From assembly GCA_037042185.1 (NCBI GenBank), contig JAXQJY010000028.1, forward strand, positions 2,046,001 to 2,110,000: a stretch of 64,000 nt of DNA, written 5' to 3'. A program made the translations under genes and the position numbers. This stretch comes from Sordariomycetes sp. S80-01Y (lineage: Eukaryota > Ascomycota > Sordariomycetes). Positions 56,946 through 64,000 of the stretch are shown here, piece by piece. The notes beneath the pieces were generated by a model. That model was not told where the DNA came from. It ran no database searches and was given only the letters and a program-made list of their open reading frames with translations. Position 1 is the first letter of the stretch. The number at the start of each line of letters is the position of its first letter.

Positions 56946-59900
56946 CTAGTTGAAGCTAAAGAAGTCCAAGTCGTGATTCCTCGGTGCCGACGTGCTCTCA
57001 TTACCCTCCTTATCCCCCTTTTGTACCAGCCCGCTGAGACTGACTGGGCTCATGCCATTCAATCCTTGATCGCCCATGCCTAACATCGCGTTGCCGCCCC
57101 GCGTATCTACCTCGTCATCCTTGAGGCCAAAGCTGGCGTTGGACATCAGGCCGTTCGATATCGCCGAGCTCTGCCCCAGCACCGAGCTGGCGCTCAACCC
57201 AGCTGGGCCGGGGCCAAAGTCGCTAACCGGAGCATCGAACTGGCTGGCCTGGTGGTCGCTATTCAAACTGTGAAACCCCCAATTCTCGGTCGAAGGAGCA
57301 ACGAGGTCCATTCTGTCATTTTTCCCGCGGTCATCTGTGCCGTCCATGTCGATGGCAGAACCGTTCAAGAAATCGAGGTTGATGTCGCTCCCGTCCGTGG
57401 CGCCCAGAGAGAACAACATCTGGTCTACCTGCGAATGGTGTCGTTGATGCTCCATGTCGCCAAACATGTTCTGACGCTGAGCTGAGTGTGGCGGCGTCGG
57501 CTGCGCGTGGCCGTTGTTAAAAAACGGCGGTGGCGGACGCGCAAATTCGGACGCCCGTCTGCTGTTGCCTGGACGTCTCTTCTTGAAGGGCTGCCCGAAG
57601 TCCGTGTCTTCTGCTTCGCGTCGCGACGGTACCAGGGGAGCTGACATGTCGCTGCATCCGCTCATTGCGTTGGCGCCATGTACTGAGAACGCCTGGTGAG
57701 GGTTGTTGGTTGGCGGTGCGTCGTCGAGGCTGAGGCGAATTTGTCCCATGACAGCCTTGAGCAGGTCGTGCATTCTTCCGGCAGGGTGATATGTATGGCT
57801 CATATCGCCCAGCGCATCGCTGAGGATCTCGAGGTAGCCCATGTAGGTGCGGCGATCACTGTCGCTCCGCTGGTACGCCAAAGCAGCTATGAGAGCAAGG
57901 ACGGCCGTACCGGCATGTTGGATTCCTGTGACGTGGATCTTGCGACCGTCGAAGCGCTGGCGATGCTGCCAGAAGATGCGAGCGACGCGGATGGCCTGCT
58001 GAGTGCAGATGCTCCTCGACAAGGAAGCGCGGCTATCGTGGACCATCGAATGGGGGTCACCCATGCCCAGCGAGTGCTCTTCACCGGAAAGTCCAGGATG
58101 CTGAGCTGCTGCGTCGGGATTGACGGGCATGTGGCCGGAATCCGGGCTGGGATGGGAACCCGTGCTTGCCCCGTCGCCGGTTATAGACCCATACTTCGCC
58201 CATGGTCGGTGAAGCAGGACCATCGAGACGTGGTACTGCTGGTGCAGGAGGAAGAAGCTCCAGGGCGCGGTCTTGATGTTGGACGGCTTCCATGTGAGGT
58301 GGTCAGGAAGACGTCGGTACCAGTTTTGCAGCTGGCGATCCAGGTTGATGACGTGCAGATAGGCATTGCCCTCCGCTTCGCTCATACCAAAGACGCTGTT
58401 CGCGTCGGTGTATTTCTTGAGCACGTGGTGGTCGCGGGACTGGACGATACGCCCTGCGAGCTCCATCAGCTCGAGCAGTTGTTCGTATATCTCCACGATG
58501 AGGTCCTTCTCAGGCGGCGTGGGGAAGTCTGAGCTGAGCATGGACAGCTTCTCAGACAGCATCTCCATGCCGAGGTCCTCGCTCTTGATGCTTGTAGGCC
58601 TGCCGAGGAAGAGAGCCCAATACTTGTCGTAGATGGCGCACGCGCGCATGGCCATCCGGCGGATCTGGACCTCGTGCTCTGGCATGCCGTTGTTGCGACA
58701 GTCCAGATGCAAACCGATGTCGAAAGCCAGACGGTTCGCCATGCCTATAGTAACAGTCAGTTGGGGGTTCCCAAAATTGGTAGCGTCTGACACTCACCAG
58801 CGTACATCCAGCCTGTGTTGTCCCTCCCGACGCCGCATTCTAGATCTCCCAGCAGTAGAAGAGCTTGAACGCTGGGAATACCGCCGGGGCGTTCAAGCTC
58901 AATGTCCAGCATGTACTTGGCCTCTCTGTGAAGAGTGCTCTCGCGGTTGCCCAACGATATCCTCTTCATGTCGTCTCGATCGGTGTCGCACCCTCGATAA
59001 CCCATGGCAAGAATAGCAATGTGAAGGAAGGAACTGTAGAACTTGGGGTTCTGAGACTCGCGGTCCGCCTCAAAAGCGTCTTGGTCAATGACCGGGATGA
59101 TACTGTTGTAGTACTCCCAGAAGTGGCCCATGAGGTAATCGTAGGTCGAAGCACTCAAAGAGCGGATGATCCTCTCTGCTCGTCTGACTTGCTCGGGCGG
59201 CTCTCGTGAGTCAAACTGGTCTGGAGACTCGGCGTATACGTGACTGTTGGCAGTCGGACCGAAGAATCGGAGTCTTCCAGATAGTTGGTCAAACGACAGA
59301 TTGCCCTTCGTGGAGAGGAGCCGATGAACAATGTCCTCCTGCTTTGGGTCCAACATCCTGAATGGAGATTCTTCTTTTGAGAGTGCATGAAGTATCTGGC
59401 TCTCACTCATCATTGGGTCTATTGAATCCATGTCTGGTCTGATGAAGTCCTTGGTAGAGTCAGGGGGTGACGGAACTTCGCATGAGGGTGATTCGCCGTT
59501 CGGTTGTGGTTGTTGCGATTTGGAACGGCCGTCATTCGAGCTAGCTTTTTGCTGGTCATCCGGCTTTGCTTGGCCGTCTTGTTTAGTTTTCGGAGGGTGT
59601 GTAGCCGGCGGCGGGACCACGCCCTTGTCCATGAGCATGCTTTCAAGCATGTTGATACGGTCCGAGAGCGATGACATGTATGCTTTAGATATCGGCCTGT
59701 CGGGATCAGCACGTGCTCCAAATTATATCTCATATTCATCTTACCTCCTGCGCTCGTCATCATTCTTTATGATGCATTCTGTTCCCGTCCGTCGACATTG
59801 ATTGCATTCAGCCTGTCCTTGTGGAACGACACATCTGATCCTGCGGTCTCGACAGGAGGCACACGCTACCGAGGCGCGATGGCGGACCTGATTCTTACTT

Positions 59901-60001
59901 GAGTGGCGACTCGGGGGCTGGCCGTTGCGAGGAGACACGTTTTCCTGGGACTTGACATTGCCAGTCTCGGAGACGTCCTTCTTCTCCTCGGTTGTGGCCA
60001 T
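56946..60001 (-). CDS. Large Zn2Cys6 transcription factor with fungal-specific domain
   Basis: Three exons (59745-60001, 58798-59696, 56946-58744) give 984 residues. The zinc cluster is near residue 47: CASCRDRRIRC, then CNQCRRTGTEC, with an unusually long middle loop (VVPQGQAE). A short coiled-coil dimer element follows (YMSSLSDRINMLESMLMDKG). Residues of about 210-480 form the fungal-specific transcription-factor domain (MGHFWEYYNSIIPVIDQDAF, LLLLGDLECGVGRDNTGWMYAG, ANRLAFDIGLHLDC). The last 400 residues are low in complexity, with His/Gln/Pro/Asn-rich stretches and an acidic end (DLDFFSFN) that could be an activation segment. It may act on the neighbouring SDR and monooxygenase genes; that is only positional. 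Confidence 0.92.
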
Positions 60002-61813
60002 GTTGGCGGGGGTCGTTCAAGTGAGGAGCCAGCTTGCGATTTCTTGCCGCGGGAGAAGACGAGTGTAGGCGAACGCAGCGAGGTGGACTGAGGTGGCGAT
60101 GCCAGGAGAAACTAGACCATGCCGTTGATGAGGCAGTAATTCTTCAAGCTCTAGGACTTGGGCGCTGGACAGCAGCAGAGCATTCGTTTACTAGAGCAGA
60201 GCTGATGTCGATGGAGCTTCATAGAGACCACGAGAGAGATGTCACAAACGTGGAGAGAAGGAGGGTTTCCCCACAGATCACTTCGACTTTTCACGGTTCC
60301 GGGGCAGAGCCAGGCGCCACCGGGGTACTCCATGTACGGTCATGGGGTACATCGTCACAGAATATCTCGAACAGCAGCGCCTGGACTTCGGGGCGCACGT
60401 ACGCGCACTACCAGGAAGAGGCCTAGCCCAGAACAAGCAAGAATCCACCAGGCCACCCGATGGTCTGGGGACTTAGCTCGAGTCTCACGATGCGCCTCAC
60501 CAATAGGGGCCGCGGCGATGTGCCTCGCCAAGATTGGGGACCCCCGGATCACTTCGGGGGGTCGGACTGACAGGCGGCCGTGAGGTGGAGAGGGGGGGCG
60601 CGCGCGGGTGGACTCCGACGTATCCCTTGCGACTGGCTTAAGTCACGATGGTCGGCTGGGTGCTGGTGGACGCTCAGCGAGAGCCTGGGAGTGACGCACT
60701 GGGAGCGCTGATATACCGATTTGCCGGGATTTCCCACGGCTATTTCGTTGGAGACGAGCGGGGGACTTCTCAGGGTGAGGAGCAGCGCTGCACGATGGAA
60801 ATGATGGTGTGGAGGGGGATGGAATGGATGCCCAGGGTCTGCGGGTGACATAAAGAGAATCACCCTGTTTGTCTCGTTCGAATGGCCAGACCGTCATGTT
60901 CATTCACTGCAATGATGGCCATGGCCTTAGAAGGGGGAAGATGCATTTATCCCAGACGATGGTCTTACACATGTACACGAGCAGTTTCCGCGCAGATATC
61001 TGTGCATTATGTAGTTATAGACGTCGCTGTGTCTGCATCGTATGGGAAGCTGGCGCCCTTTTACTGTCGAAGACTCTTAGTTCCAGCCGACGGCATCCCA
61101 GTTTAGCTTTGGCGCGTCTTCTCAACCAATGGAGCTCAGCTTCGTTCCCCGCACGCCCAGGTTGATTCATGCCCTCGCACGCCCCTGAGTCAGGTTGGCT
61201 GTCGCTGATGCCGCAGATCGTGTCGAGAGATCAACGCGGCCGCTCCAGCTCGAGTCCCTCTTCCCCGGATGCGGGCGATCCGCTGGTAGTGGGTGCGTGG
61301 GATTGAGCGCCGTCGCAGTTGCAGTCGCATTGCTACGGCTCATGTTGGGAACATTGTTTGCCTCCCCTCTTGCGCTGGCTGGTCGCGCTTCCAAGCCTGG
61401 AACAATGGGGGCGGCATTGGCATGGATTGTATGGAACTCCTCCATCCCACAATCATCACGAGGTCCCACGCACGCCACGCTTGCAAAGGCCAATGAGCTA
61501 TTGATAATTAGCCACCGAAAGCTGGACCGCAGGGGAATCCTAGAGTGCCTAGAAGGCCATCGACCCCGGTCCAGCCGTCGGGCCCGTCCTGCTCCCCGCA
61601 AAGTTCGTGGGCTTAAACCAGAAGTGTGTGGCGGTCGTTTCTTGCTGGACAGGCTGCGCTTCAATTGCACTTCGGATCGCGGTCGTGATGGAATTGTGTC
61701 GTTTTTAGCTACCTGGGTACTCGGTGGCAACGATGGGTATATACACAGACTGCAACGGGGAAAGGATAGATCTTGAAGAACAGGCATATGCTTCATGAAA
61801 CCGCTCGCTCTTT
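60002..61813. other. Intergenic, no supported gene
   Basis: The promoter region of the large regulator and the 3' side of the monooxygenase. A 193-codon plus-strand frame at 61195-61776 overlaps a 256-codon minus-strand frame, and neither has a domain. Confidence 0.5.
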
Positions 61814-63948
61814 CTATTCGACGCTCCATTCGTGGTCGTGGTCGCGGACGTAAGGCGACAAGCCGGCGACGTCCTTGGTCTTGTTGGCCTTGACCTCGCC
61901 CTCTCCCAAGAAGGCAAACCTGTTCCCGTACCGCCAACGGATATCGTAGTCTTCGAATCGAGGGTCCTTGATCGACTTGAGGAAATGGATGGTCTGTGTT
62001 TGCAGCTAGTCAGCCTCAGCGCTTCTTTAGAGCGGGAATGATTCAGCCAGGATGCATGCCTGGCGAACAGAGAAACCAGCGCGCACGGATTGTGACACCC
62101 GGAGCGCAGCTGGCGAGGGGGGTTGCGCGATGAGCGCGGTGTGATGAGGGGTGCAGCGGCACTTACAGGACCGGGCCACAGGTAGATCCTGTTCTTCTGC
62201 TTGCCGTCCTTGAACCAACTGCGGCACTCTTCTTGCCAGACGGTGGTCTTGTGGAACTCGTCGAAGTGCTGGTAGATCTCGTTGAGAGCTTGCTGCGTAA
62301 CGGCGATCGATCGGATGTTGTCGTGCTGGATCTTCTTCATCATCTTGACCGAGTACTCGACAGTCGTCTCGATCGAGGGCAGAAGCGTTCCGGAACTCCA
62401 CGTAGCACCGGGTCCCTAATTCTTGTTAGAAATCATATGAACGGCTGTCGACTGATGGGCTCAAAACTTACCACAATGGTGTAGTAGTTGGGGAAGCGAG
62501 GCGCGGAGACGCCCATGTACAGGTTGACGCCCTCTCCCCAATCCTCCTGAACCGTCTTGCCGAACTCGTTGATGACCTTGAACGCTGGCTTGAAAGCAAC
62601 GTTGAAGCCGGTGGCGCAGACTAGAATGTCCATCTTGTGCAGCGTGCCCTTGTCGTCGACGATGCCCTCGGGGACAATCTTCTGGATGCCTCCATAGACG
62701 GGCTCTACATTCGGCTGGACAAGAGCCTCCAAGTAACCGTCGCCGGGCGAGATACGACGACATCCAGGAGACCACTTGGGAATAATGTGCTTTTTCAACT
62801 CTTCGTGTCCAGGTCCAATGCGACGGTGCATCTCTTCCGTGATGAGCTTCCTGAACGCATTGCTCATCTCACTGCCCTGTTGGTACATGCCGAACAAGCT
62901 GTTGATCTCGGCCTCGATGCGCTTGCGGAACCAGAGATGGTACTCGGGGTCGTTCGCAAACTTCTTCTTGTCCTCATCAGTAAAGGTGTATTGGCGGTTG
63001 CCGGGTTGGTCGCCGGTATCGCCCTTTCTCAGGTCGGATTCGAGGACGCCGCCGCCAAAGGGTGGTGAGATCCACGTCGAGGAGCGCATAAAGACCTTGA
63101 GGTCCTTTGCCTCCTTTTGCAGCTGGGGTACGATCTGGACGCTGGTGGATCCGGTGCCGATGACACCAACGGTCTTGCCCTTGAAGTCAACGCCGTGATC
63201 CCATGAGGCCGAGTGCATCTTTGGCCCGGCGAAGTCATGGACGCCTGGGATATCCGGCCACTTCCAGTTGTTGAGGATGCCGGTGCCGTTGACCAGGCAG
63301 TGCGACCAGTCTTGCCACGTCTGCTTGGTAACTTGGTCCTCTAGTGTAAGGTTGTAGATGCCCTTGTCCTCGTCCCAGCGGGCTTCGACGACCTTGGTGT
63401 TGAGCTTCATGTACTTTTCCGATCCGTGGCGCTTAGCGAAGCTCTCGAAGTACCCTTGGATCTCGGGGCCGTATGCGAAGTAGTGCGACCAATCTGGCTT
63501 GGGGTCCCAGCTGAATGTGTAAAGATGCGAGGGGATCTTTCGAGTTAGTTGACGAGGGTTCCTCGCGGAGGCGCCGTGGACTTACGTCGCAAGCAACACC
63601 GGGGTACGTGTTTTCATACCAGGTCCCGCCGAAGTGAGGGTTCTTCTCAAATAGAGTGAGCTCCCAGCTGTCCTTCTCCAGCATCTTGCCCATCTTGTAA
63701 GCGAGACATAGTCCAGATGCGCCGGCGCCGACGCAGGCTACCCGCAGCTTGGTGGGCTTGCTGTGATATTGAGGAAGCACGGTGTACGGGGTGTTCTTGG
63801 GCACGTGAGGCGGGTAGCTGAACTCCAGAGCCTTGTCGGTAGTGCCGTTCTTGAGATACTCGCCGTTCTCGGGGATGGTCTCGTCGTGAGCCGCGTTTGT
63901 TACGCTGGGCGTGATGTCCTCGGCGTGCATCTCGGCGTGAGGCGCCAT
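61814..63948 (-). CDS. FAD-dependent Baeyer-Villiger-type monooxygenase
   Basis: Four exons on the minus strand (63586-63948, 62472-63536, 62167-62415, 61814-61993) give 618 residues. The first FAD-binding motif GAGASG is at about residue 74, and the flavin-linked FGGTWYENTYPGVACD follows. The Baeyer-Villiger fingerprint reads FAGPKMHSASW at about residues 223-233 (usual form FxGxxxHxxxW). The second dinucleotide motif is GVIGTGSTS. Later CRRISPGDGYLEAL and DILVCATGFN are also typical. The enzyme inserts oxygen next to a ketone or oxidises a heteroatom, using FAD and NADPH. The third intron is long for this locus (173 bp). No signal peptide is seen. Its substrate is unknown. Confidence 0.92.
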
Positions 63949-64000
63949 TATGGTGGCAGCAATGTATCAACGCTCGGGTGTCAGGATATGCTCCAAAGGC

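Noticed and set aside
57696-58532. 278-codon plus-strand frame
   Set aside because: It lies fully antisense to the conserved last exon of the large Zn2Cys6 gene and has no domain.
61195-61776. 193-codon plus-strand frame
   Set aside because: No domain, overlaps an equally long minus-strand frame, and sits in a promoter and 3' region.
1-64000. CRISPR arrays, bacterial operons or ribosome binding sites
   Set aside because: The sequence is clearly fungal nuclear DNA with spliceosomal introns; no regularly spaced short repeats are present.

Overview
The window is nuclear DNA of a filamentous ascomycete (Pezizomycotina). The signs are many introns of 46-60 bp with GTAAGT/GTATGT-type donors and CTAAC/CTGAC branch sites, two Zn2Cys6 regulators, a 2EXR protein, a DUF7708 protein, a Dal5-type transporter, a rhodopsin-domain membrane protein, and a single dispersed 5S rRNA gene of Neurospora type. 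I cannot name the species. I rebuilt exon structures by hand from splice signals. All but two protein models (the DUF7708 protein and the broken gene at 29.2 kb) close to a whole number of codons.

Layout. 1.8-7.4 kb: TauD-type dioxygenase, rhodopsin-domain membrane protein (-) and BAHD-like acyltransferase. 7.4-13.0 kb: a large AAA+ ATPase (-) and, divergently, a DUF7708 protein without a visible ATG. 13.3-15.9 kb: a 16-exon Dal5-type transporter (-). 16.9-25.8 kb: a membrane-anchored protein of unknown function, a secreted histidine acid phosphatase, a secreted DNase I-fold hydrolase and an alpha/beta hydrolase. 27.5-28.5 kb: a 2EXR protein. 29.2-32.3 kb: a repeat-rich zone with a broken unknown gene, a GC-rich tandem repeat, a direct repeat pair with a tRNA-like box, and an intact-looking 5S rRNA gene between the two copies.

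32.4-45.8 kb is the most coherent block. It holds a two-domain extradiol dioxygenase, an AYR1-like short-chain reductase, an MhpA-like FAD hydroxylase, a fumarylacetoacetate-hydrolase-family enzyme, a Zn2Cys6 regulator and a cytochrome P450. Together they could hydroxylate an aromatic ring, cut it next to the hydroxyls (meta-cleavage) and hydrolyse the product, under a local regulator. I infer an aromatic-catabolism cluster; the substrate is unknown. A decayed 5S-linked repeat lies just beyond it.

46.4-49.1 kb: a single-pass membrane protein and a second reductase. 49.1-53.9 kb: almost no convincing genes. 53.9-64.0 kb: a small conserved-looking 108-residue protein, a third reductase, a 984-residue Zn2Cys6 regulator and a complete Baeyer-Villiger-type monooxygenase at the right edge.
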